A DNA stretch of 28,045 nucleotides from the NCBI GenBank assembly GCA_905221605.1, contig CAJNDS010000297.1, forward strand, positions 143,501 through 171,545, given 5' to 3'. Within the stretch, counting starts at the first letter, position 1, and every line of letters starts with the position of its first letter. Both the position numbers and the translations under genes were made by a program. Under the pieces are notes generated by a model. That model was not told the origin of the DNA and did not search any database. It saw only the letters and a list, made by a program, of their open reading frames with translations. This document shows, one piece after another, positions 20,685-28,045 of this stretch. This DNA comes from Symbiodinium natans (Eukaryota > Sar > Dinophyceae > Suessiales > Symbiodiniaceae).

Positions 20685-23600
20685 AACCAACCAACCAACC
20701 AACCAACCAACCAACCAACCAACCAACCAACCAACCAACCACAACCCAAAAAAAAAACTGTGCCTGAAGAATCAAGCAAAAGCCCCCCAGCCCAGGTCAG
20801 CTGGCGACTTTCCCCGCCTACTTGGGCACCTTCCTCGGGGGCGGAGTCGGGGCTCGTGGGAAGTCCTGGGCCTTGCTCAGCGAGATGGATCTCCGGCTTT
20901 TGGAGTTCAACCCCCCAAAACTTCCCAAAACCCTAAACCCCCTATGAAGAAGGTTCCTAAACCCCGCTTAAGGGGGTTTAGGGTTGTGGGGCTTTGGGGT
21001 CTAGGGTTTAGATGTTTCGAGGATTGGAGTTTGGGGGGTTGGGGGTTTTGGGGTTTAGGGCCTCAACCCTTCTGAGATTGCACCCCCCTGCCCTCGAACC
21101 CTGAAGGGGGGTGAGTCCGGGTACAGGATCCAGTTGCTTTTGGGCCTGGAGAAGTATCCCTCAAGCAGGGCCCCCTTTAAGGGGTGGGGAGAGTCCCAGC
21201 ATCATTCTGTCAACGCAGCTTTTGATAGAGGGGGACTTCGCACAATGTTCGCCACAGCTGTCGTCTGAGAGCATCTCCACTACACTGAAGACCTAAGTTT
21301 TGGGTTTCCAACTACCCCGAGAACCCTAAAGTCACAAGACCTGCGCCCAGGAGCGAGACCCACGTGAGATCCTTGTGACCTTCGGCGAAGGGCTCTACAA
21401 GTGCCTGGCCAAAGATGCCTCGCCGGCGGCGCTCTACACTGAGGCAGCTTGTGGGTACCCAGATCTTCCAAAACCCCCGTAATTTGAGGAATATATACCC
21501 TGATTCATAAGAATGGTCCTTAGTAGAAATTGGGATGTATTCCTTGGGGTCTGTTCCTTAAGTGGTTTTGGAAGAGGGTCCCTTGTTGGGCTCCTTATAC
21601 AAAAGGGTACCCAAAATATGACCCTGACTTTAGGAAACTACCCATTCTCATTCATTCAATAGCGTTTCCTGGGAGTTAAACTGATAGTACGACAAGATCC
21701 AAAAATGGACGGCGCGCTAGGGCTCGGTCAGATAAGGATCGTTTTTGAAGCGTGAGGTGCGACGCGCGCGAGCTTCAGACTTCAGTCGCAGCGCGAAGCT
21801 CCCGAGCTTCAGGCGCAAAACGCCAAGCTTGCAAGCTTCAAGTGAAGCGCGAAGTGCACGGACTTAATGGCTTTGGGTGAAGCGCGAAGCGCGTGAGCTT
21901 CGGATGTCAGGCTCCTGATAGTGAAGCTCGCCAGCTTCAGACTTCAGGCTTCAAGCGAAGCGAGTTTCAGAAGCTTCACCCGATTTGCGAAACAACCTTG
22001 GCGTGCCCTCCGAAAATGGCAATCATGAAAAGACTTCACACCTTTAAGGGTATATTTCTAGAAAAAAGAGCGGTCAGAGCGGTCCAAATACAGGCTCGCA
22101 GAGACCGCGATCTAGATCTAAAGGGCCATCCAAAACAGAGTTGAGAGAAAAAAGGTACAAAAATCAGCTCACACAGACGGCCATCCAGCGCTAAAGATCC
22201 GGCCAAGACGCATGAGACTGTGCGGGCCGGGAGCGGGCGACCGGCAGCAGTGTACTGTGGCGAGAAGGCGAGCATCGCGTAAAGACCTTAAATGCAGGAG
22301 AGCCAACACCGTTTTAAAGGGATTATGGCACGAGAGCCGCCGCGCTAGTCACGCCTGGGCTAGCTTTCGTTAGCCTCGGCTTGTTTCTCGGCTTTGGACC
22401 CCAGAGAGTTTGAGACAAAGTTGCTCACCTTGCCTGAACGATTCCTCACGTTTGATTTGGTTGAGTGTTGGAGGGCCGCCGCCCAAAAGAAGAGTTTTGT
22501 CCGAGGACCCGGTTCCACAAACGATGAATGAGCTACCCTTCTTTTTTGCAGTTCTGGCACAAATGCGAACTCTTCTGAAGCCTGAAACGCTAGGACCTTG
22601 TACCTCTCAAACCCTCTTCACCTGCATACTGTGCCATAAGATCCAGCATGTGAGATCACTCTCCTCCCACCACGAAGGACCGAATGCAGGGCCACATTAC
22701 TGCGGCGTTGGCCAGCACCACAGAGATGGATTTGGAGTTTCTTTTGTTTTTTCACGCCGGCGAATGAAGACCTTACTCCTTTCTAAGAAGAAAGCCTACT
22801 TCAATCCGTGCAAATGGTCTGATGTGTCAGGACCATTGCTCAAGGCATGTCCCATGACATCACGAGACTAGTTCGGAACCATGCTGGGGATGGCCGTTCC
22901 GTTTGCACAAGGCTCTTTTGGTTTTTGCATCCTCTGTAATGCCTAAAACTGCTCGAGTCCTGACAAGTTGCCCAGGTATTGAGGAAATGGCTCAGATCGT
23001 GACTGTTCCAGCGTGGCACTCACTTTCTTTCCCAACTTTCCAGTAAGCCGAAGAGAGCTGTTTCAGCAGGATCTACTCCTGTGATCCTCATGTGAAACCG
23101 CTTCGTGTGCAACATACTGTCAGAGTCCCCAGGTCGCCCGAGAATATTCCAGACACGCCTCCCGCTTTCTGTGCTCCACCTGCATCCTGAGTATCTTCTG
23201 GTTTAGAACTGGCAAGAGAACAACCCCAGCCGGCTTCGAAAGTTCCTTATGGCTCACAACCTGACGCAGTAGAACCCGTCGGGGTTAGGCTTCAACGTCT
23301 CAACCCTCAACTAAACAAACCCGAAGCCCTGGGTTGGGAAATCAGCAGGCGATGAGGGCGCCTTTGAGGTTGCGTGTACCCCTGAACCCCTACCCCTGCA
23401 GAGCCTCTAGCCATCCCCATCCCCAAATCCCCCACGCCAATGTTCCCCATGTGTGCTTCTCCGACAAGATTCATGCTGAGAAAGCCCGGGTGTCCCTGAA
23501 TTCGGGTTTAAGGTTTAGTCGGTTTAGGGCTTAGGATTTAGGATGCCAAGGACGGTATACCTTCTGATCTTGCCGTTTGCTTTAGTGGAGCTTGGTTCCT

Positions 23601-26076
23601 TCATGCCTGTGGCGGTCCTCGTCATCGCTTGGGCATTAATCGCCATTGAGGACCGGGAGCTTCAGTCTTGGGGTTTTGAACCTAAACCCTAAACCCTAAA
23701 CCCTCAAGACAAAATAAATAGAAATTGTATGTGGTATCATTCTGATTTTTCCAAGAGATTTGTCTAAACAGCTGACAAACAGAGTTTAAATAAATTAATC
23801 CAAAGCGGGAGGCCAAATTTTCATTTACTTAAACCTCTGGGGCCTTTTCGGGGTGCCTCCCGGGTCAAAACCACAAATTGGCTTCCAATGCCCAAAATTG
23901 GCCCCCAAAGCCCAAAATTTGCTCCCCAAGCCCAAAAGTGGCTTCCGGAGCCCAAAATTGTCTCCACAGCCCCAAAATTGGCCCCAAAGTTCAAAAATGG
24001 CTTCCGAAGCCCAAAATTGGCTTCCGGAGCCCAAAATTGGCTCCAAAGCCCAAAATTGACTTCCGGAGCCCAAAATTGACGCCCCAGACCAAATTCACCC
24101 CCAAGCCCAAAATTGGCCCCCATAAGTCCAAAATTTGCCTCCCAACTCCGGAGCCCAAAATTAGCTCCCAGAGCCCAAAATTGACTCCCCAGCCTAAAAT
24201 TGGCCCCAAAACACTAAATTGGCCCAAATTGGCCCCCAAAGCCCAAAATTTGCTCCCCAAGCTCCCCCAGCCCAAAATTAGCTTCCGGAGCCCAAAATTG
24301 GCGCCCAGACCCCCCAGAGCCCTAAACCTAATATCTAAAAAAAATCTTTCGCTCAAAACGTTATTGGGACCCAAACCCTATACAATTTCTATAAATCCTA
24401 AACCCTAAACCCCAAAGCAAAGTGAGGTCCCTGGCACAAGGTGCCGCAACAGGCCGGGGGAGGGGGGGGTACCAGCAGTCGTAATTTTGAGCGCCTCGCC
24501 GAAAAAAAAAAACATGAGTCATTTTGTGTGAGCTGTTTGTGCTCTCGTAGGAAAACCTGCACGCAGGGATGCCAGGGCGATGATTGTAGTTGAAGTTCCT
24601 ATTTGCCAGCCGGGTGGCCGCTGAGCAGGTGGCTCAAGATGCCAGAGCAAGCAGAGAACGAGAGAGAAGCAGGGACCAAGAATCTTCCTTGCTTTCATGT
24701 CGGTAAGAATATGTAGGATCAAGTAGGCCAAGCTGTCCGCCATGACACAAGTGCGAGTAGTCCAGGAGATCGGCCATACTTTGGAAGACCCTTTCAACAG
24801 CCCGACACAGTTGCTTGGCGGCTCCATGATCATGTTTCGAAAGGACAAACATAAGCACGTTGGAGGGGCCTTTGTCGCGCCCAGCATACCTTTGTGTGGC
24901 TTTCTCGTTGTAACCCTAAGCAGCTTAAGCAGCTGCAGCGTTTCTGAAGCAGCAGTCCATGGCCTTGAACGCATTGCTGCGAGCCCCCAGTTTGATGCCA
25001 CAGAGCTCCCCAAGGCGAAATGTTGTTCTGTTTCCAGGCTCCATCAAACCCTTTTCAACCAACAAACCTCACTACAAATCTCTGCAGAAGACGTAGTGGC
25101 AGCAACGTTGTCTACACAAAACAACTGAAGTCTCCGAGGCCTTTGAACGTGCAGGCCTACTTGGAGCAGCCACTGGGCTATGAGCCCCTCATGCAAGCAC
25201 AGCGGCCTTTCGAGGTGCTTGAGCCAAAGGACCGATTTGCGGTTTAAGTAGTAGTGGGCTTAAGTCAACCTCACCCCATTGCTTCGGTCCCTTGTAACAA
25301 GGCACTGAGATCTGTCGGCAGGTGCAGGAATTTCTTTCTACAACGACGGTCATTAAAAACCCTCTGCCCCAAACCTCGTATCCCCCAGCCCCTACATCCT
25401 TATAATCGGATCCAAACGTTTAGAGGTTACAGGCAAGCTACCACAGGAGCCCTAAGCAAAAAGGGTTTAGGGTTTAGGGCACCCCTCTTCAGGAGCCGGA
25501 GAAACAGGACGAGCCTGAGCCGGCCAAGCACACCAAGCCTGCTGAGGAGTCGGGAAGCTGGGGGGGTTTAGGGTTTAGGGTTTAGGGTTTAGGGGGTTCT
25601 ACAGGGCAGTCCACTGGTGCCCTTTTGCCCTTTCGGGTTCTAAAAGTCACCCAAAGGTACCCGTCTCGCAGTATTGTCGTTACTGGGATTCCAAGTCTAT
25701 ACAGAACACGAGGGCCTGCGACTTCCATGCCTATTTTGTGCTTCTGCAGGGATGGTGTACGACTTCCAAGAACTCGATTTTGTGTACAGTTTGCCCGTAG
25801 ATGCCCGGTTCTGGGTTGGAATGGAGGCCTGTAGTCTGTCAAGACGATCTTCTTGCCTTGGAACATGTCAGTCAAGGTTCCTCGTCCATTGCCTTGTTGT
25901 GAGTCGTTCTCCGAATGCCCAAGCCACATCATGTTTGTTATGGGGCAGCTTCTGCTTCAGTATCCTGTCAGTTTGGTCGCGAGGAGGACAAAGGAGCTGA
26001 TGGCAGCGGTGGGGAAGCTGCAGAGGCAGACTCGAGCAAGGAGGCGGACCCGAACGAGGATGCGCCAGCACCATGA
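19403..26076 (+). CDS. Bestrophin-like anion channel (prokaryote/chloroplast-type, UPF0187 family), multi-exon
   Basis: The start ATG at 19403 has a good context (CAGCCATGG). Exons: 19403-19511, 19585-19891, 20348-20453, 20527-20551, 20796-20902, 21351-21450, 23133-23181, 23551-23650, 24766-25014, 25038-25229, then either readthrough to TAA 25245 or GA-splicing to 25493-25540 and 25984-26076 (TGA). The long version gives 494 aa. Family marks in order: YSSEDWYEHLQNFPMSEIL (72-90), a first helix, LGLLLVFRTNAAYERW (132-147, the hallmark after helix 2), QLATFPAYLGTF, PRIFQTRLPLSVLHL (254-268), LILPFALVELG (274-283), then IEEIG and LEDPF (300-311), the conserved neck and C-terminal contact. Bestrophins pass chloride or bicarbonate; chloroplast members (VCCN1, algal BST) sit in thylakoids. 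No clear transit peptide is visible, so location is open. The middle of 24766-25014 fits the family poorly and may hide an intron. Donors up to 23651 are GC, GA, GA, GC, GA, GT, GC, GA. Confidence 0.85.
20621..20741. repeat. (CA)n followed by (CCAA)n microsatellite
   Basis: About 30 CA steps with one CG interruption are followed by about 14 CCAA units. It fills half of the bestrophin intron 20552-20795. The open frames across it are artefacts of the repeat. Confidence 0.97.
20925..21062. repeat. Degenerate CCCTAAA / TTTAGGG patches facing each other
   Basis: CCCTAAACCC units at 20929-20945 and 20955-20967 are followed by GGGTTTAGGG, GGTCTAGGGTTTAG and GGGGTTTAGGG at 20978-21060. The two orientations could form an imperfect hairpin in the bestrophin intron 20903-21350. 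Confidence 0.7.
21745..21985. repeat. GAAGC/GCTTC low-complexity tract
   Basis: Words such as AAGCGCGAAG, GAGCTTCAGACTTCAG and CAAGCTTGCAAGCTTCAAG recur in both orientations, giving strong self-complementarity. It lies in the 1.7-kb bestrophin intron 21451-23132. No ORF or tRNA fold is supported. Confidence 0.75.
22000..23132. other. Rest of the long bestrophin intron, nothing recognised
   Basis: The interior of intron 21451-23132 contains an ORF of 153 codons at 22410-22871, but it has no family motif, no repeat structure and no matching exon boundaries. I see no RNA gene or element. Confidence 0.5.
23687..23705. repeat. CCCTAAA patch in a bestrophin intron
   Basis: Two to three perfect units 37 bases after the GA donor at 23651. 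Another short patch is at 24396-24412 near the far end of the minisatellite in the same intron. Confidence 0.9.
23864..24312. repeat. Minisatellite, ~20-bp unit (AGCCCAAAATTGGCTTCCGG type)
   Basis: Over 20 units alternate between CCCAAAATTGGCTTCCGGAG and CCCAAAATTGGCCCCCAAAG forms. It lies in the intron between the exons encoding the IE and EIG of the bestrophin IEEIG motif. Both strands show long repetitive ORFs (PKIGFRSPKL on +, FGLRKPILG on -), which are by-products of a unit near 20-21 bp. Confidence 0.93.
25464..25481. repeat. TTTAGGG patch before an acceptor
   Basis: Two units 12-28 bases upstream of the AG at 25492 that begins the putative acidic-tail exon. Confidence 0.85.
25493..26076 (+). 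other. Putative acidic C-terminal tail exons
   Basis: Exon 25493 reads EPEKQDEPEPAKHTKPAEES and exon 25984 reads EDKGADGSGGEAAEADSSKE then ADPNEDAPAP and a stop (26074-26076). Both start AG|G in phase 0. A GA donor inside the codons AAG|GAC at 25230 would join them to the bestrophin reading and bypass the TAA at 25245. They could also be the 3' end of a separate gene. Confidence 0.5.
25565..25591. repeat. TTTAGGG array directly after a coding patch
   Basis: About four units start right where the acidic exon reading ends (GGAAGCTGGGGGGGTTTAGGG). A GT donor formed by the array (25566) is one option for this exon. Confidence 0.9.
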
Positions 26077-26548
26077 CTCCGACGAGAATTTGTATTGGTT
26101 GTAGGCTTAGATTCGATGCTAAGAGACAGTGAGGCGCAGAACATTCGTTGCTGCATGACTGTGGGATTGGCAATGGACACCAGCAACTTTCACTTTTAGC
26201 TTGTTCTATTCTGTCCTCCAAGACCAGAACCAGTAGCTATTGTGTTTGTCACCGGCCAATCCGTTTAACAGCGATGAACGGCCAGACTGTCAGCTAAAGT
26301 GCTGGCTACTGGCCCACTGGTTATGCCAGCAAAAGGCGCAGCGACCCCAACCCGCAAGCGGGGCAAGAGGAAAAAACAGCTAGCCACTTTCCGCACGCGC
26401 TGGGATTTCACAGTTGAACCGTCGCAGAAAGAGGCTCGCCAAGCATAACCGAAGAGATCAGCTGCAGCGGAATATAAATGTTAGCAGTGAGTTGCACATG
26501 GTCAAAGGATATCTTCCTGAGTTGCGATGCTGGTGTTCAGGGACGGGG

Positions 26549-26770
26549 TTAAACAACAAGCAAGTCGCCGGCTGAGTGCGTGGTCTTTGAATCTATCGGT
26601 ATATAGCCCCTTGTTAGCCATGCAAGTGCGTGTGCTGGTAGTGCTGGTAGTGGAGAGTTCCAAACATGCAAAGGCCTCTTGCCCAGTCGGGTGAAGAACA
26701 GCTGGATACGGGCCTTACCCGTTTTGGGGGCTCCGAACGTACTGGCAATGATGTTTTGTGTCGCAAAAAT
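26549..26770 (-). other. Open minus-strand patch, possible exon on the opposite strand
   Basis: Reading the minus strand from a CCAG boundary at 26771 gives 73 codons without ATG: IFATQNIIASTFGAPKTGKA then RIQLFFTRLGKRPLHVWN, ending TAA at 26549. The first 40 residues have a coding-like mix and mostly G/C third positions; the rest is less convincing. No family is recognised. It would be the only minus-strand gene in the window. Confidence 0.3.
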
Positions 26771-27091
26771 CTGGAGACTGCTTGGTTGAAAGTTGATGAC
26801 GATCCTAACCCCACCTGGACCCCAACAACTTCCCCAAAGTCCTCTAATGATCTTGGGGTTCTAGGCCACTATTATGGGTGGTTCGAGGTTCCCGGGCACG
26901 CCCTCGACCTTAGACCCGAAACATCTACCCCAAACCCTAAACCCTAAGCCCCAACAGTCTGCAATTAAGGTTTAGGTTGTTTGGGCTTAGTTTTGGGGTG
27001 GTCTTGTGGGATGATGGTAGTGATCTCAATTTCATGCCATACCGGGAGGTTCAAGCCTTGGTGGTTGGGTCCAGTGGCTCCTGCGCACCAG

Positions 27092-27198
27092 GGAGATATC
27101 ATGAGTCTTTGCAGCAACTTTGCCTCAGAGATGTTTTCAGAATTGGTGCCTCAGCAAATCATAGGACACCTGAAAGAGTTTGGCACGTGGACTCCGAG
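27092..27198 (+). other. Unassigned candidate exon
   Basis: Between AG|G at 27092 and a GA donor (GATTCGGGTTTAGGGG at 27199) the frame reads GDIMSLCSNFASEMFSELVP then QQIIGHLKEFGTWTPR. It is amphipathic and coding-like. A telomere-type unit follows the donor, as in several exons of the other genes. No family is recognised. Confidence 0.35.
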
Positions 27199-27639
27199 GA
27201 TTCGGGTTTAGGGGCCATGGGCGCAAGGGGTTCATGCGTCCGGCGTTTGCTTCTAGCCGCATGCACGAGTAGGTATTGGGGGTTTAGGGGTTCAGGGCTT
27301 GCATGGATCACGTCAGTAAAATCGCATCCGAAAAGCGTTATCGAGAGCCTAATTCAATTTGTTTGAGGCATGTCCATCACCGGCAAGTTCTTCCTGTAGC
27401 AATCCTGTAGCTTCGCCCCCCTCCCTAAACCCTTAAGGGCCTAGGCCAACACACTATTCCATCGAATCTTGCAACAAGAGGGATCGGCATGGCACGGCTG
27501 GCAGTGGTTGAGGCGCCACGGTTTTATGAGCAGGTGTTAGGGCAAACCATGCGCTGGGTCACCCCAGGAAGGTGCGCAGTTGAAGAGCCTGCTGTAGGCG
27601 GTAGGGGGATGGGGAGTATAGGAGTTCTGGATTCAGGTA

Positions 27640-28045
27640 GATCGTAAATAGAATAAGATTCGGGCGAAAATTTCGGCCGCGGCGGATAAACTCACGGCCC
27701 GTAAACCCCAAGCTCTCACTCCCCGATGATAATGGAATGGTATTATTTTACCTGGCGCACAAGCGACACGTAGAGGAACGGCAGACCCAAGAAGTAATCT
27801 CCTGCTCTAACTGGATGATAGGTTCTGGATAGGATATCATTATCTCTCTTTTTAATCCAAACGAGATCATATAATATTGACAAAATATGAAATATGAGAT
27901 TTTTCATTTCTTTCGACAGGAATTAGGATTTTTTACTAACCGAAAACCTTCCGATCAATACGATTGAAAGGAATGAAAGAATTTTTTTATCTATATATCT
28001 ATATAATGGTCAATTGATATTTTTTTCTAAAAATGAGAGGTTTGG
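27640..28045. other. AT-rich terminal segment of different composition
   Basis: From about 27640 the sequence loses the GC-rich, G-run-rich style of the window. After 27800 it becomes strongly AT-rich, with T-runs and ATATCTATATAATGG-type words and no TTTAGGG. It has no ORF of note and no tRNA fold that I can support. It may be organelle-derived, bacterial or simply an AT-rich spacer. Confidence 0.4.

Larger units (their letters stand above)
26077..27640. other. Downstream stretch with only weak coding patches
   Basis: Apart from the two patches at 26549-26770 and 27092-27198, I see no exon chain. A CCCTAAA patch lies at 26931-26946 and degenerate TTTAGG words near 26966 and 27280. Confidence 0.45.

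Noticed and set aside
20508-20936. ORF with His/Thr and Asn/Gln/Pro/Thr runs
   Set aside because: It reads through the (CA)n and (CCAA)n microsatellite; the real exons at 20527-20551 and 20796-20902 use different frames.
22410-22871. 153-codon + strand ORF within the long bestrophin intron
   Set aside because: No recognisable motif, no AG|G boundaries in phase, and the flanking exons join across it in phase.
23821-24408. Overlapping repetitive ORFs on both strands (PKIGFRSPKL and FGLRKPILG types)
   Set aside because: Produced by the ~20-bp minisatellite inside a bestrophin intron; no start, domain or exon boundary supports translation.
24519-25013. 164-codon minus-strand ORF
   Set aside because: It is antisense to the exon carrying EIGHTLEDPF; the plus-strand reading has the bestrophin motif, the minus has none.
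1-28045. Relict dinoflagellate spliced-leader (ending TTGGCTCAAG) upstream of genes
   Set aside because: Only partial matches such as GGCTCAAG near 24633 and 22838 were seen, with no fuller leader and no position ahead of a start codon.
1-28045. Land-plant nuclear origin because of TTTAGGG repeats
   Set aside because: The frequent GA and GC donors with invariant AG|G acceptors and the unidirectional gene order fit dinoflagellates far better.
1-28045. tRNA, rRNA or CRISPR features
   Set aside because: No cloverleaf with an intact TTCxAxxC arm, no rRNA core words, and the tandem arrays lack spacer structure.

Overview
The window looks like nuclear DNA of a dinoflagellate, probably a photosynthetic core lineage. 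Three things seen in the sequence point there. (1) Two conserved membrane-protein genes can be rebuilt only by splicing many tiny exons, and their introns begin with GT, GC or GA in similar numbers and always end AG followed by an exon-initial G. That splice grammar is known from dinoflagellates. (2) All three convincing genes lie on the + strand, as in dinoflagellate unidirectional gene arrays. (3) Plant/alveolate-type TTTAGGG telomere repeats are scattered through introns and spacers. Species cannot be named from this. No long single ORF in the window is a complete gene, so ORF calling alone finds almost nothing.

Layout. 1-618: AT-rich flank, a short tandem duplication and a TTTAGGG patch. 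619-5293: an uncharacterised multi-pass membrane protein in two exon blocks (619-1031 and 4634-5293). They are separated by a 3.6-kb intron that holds a diverged ~0.6-kb duplication and a 2.3-kb GC-rich minisatellite with a ~72-76 bp core. The gene carries two apparent frameshifts. 5430-7719: no gene seen; dispersed repeats and TTTAGGG remnants. 7720-16796: a complete 21-exon MFSD5/MOT2-type major-facilitator (molybdate-anion transporter family, 453 aa). Its introns hold TTTAGGG arrays and two copies of a small TIR element (MITE-like). 16797-19402: TTTAGGG arrays, AT-rich DNA and a few unassigned exon-like patches. 19403-25247 or 26076: a prokaryote/chloroplast-type bestrophin-like anion channel gene with about 10-12 exons. 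Its introns hold a (CA)n/(CCAA)n microsatellite, a GAAGC/GCTTC low-complexity tract and a 20-bp minisatellite. 26077-28045: two weak exon-like patches, then an AT-rich end of different composition.

Two of the genes encode anion-handling membrane proteins (an MFSD5-type anion transporter and a bestrophin-type channel); the third is a membrane protein of unknown role. Nothing in the sequence shows that they work together. The main discovery content is the genome architecture: extremely fragmented genes, a three-way donor system (GT/GC/GA) and telomere-type repeats living in introns, in some cases directly supplying or abutting the splice donor. All splice models here are inferred by reading frame, phase and family motifs; no transcript was available.
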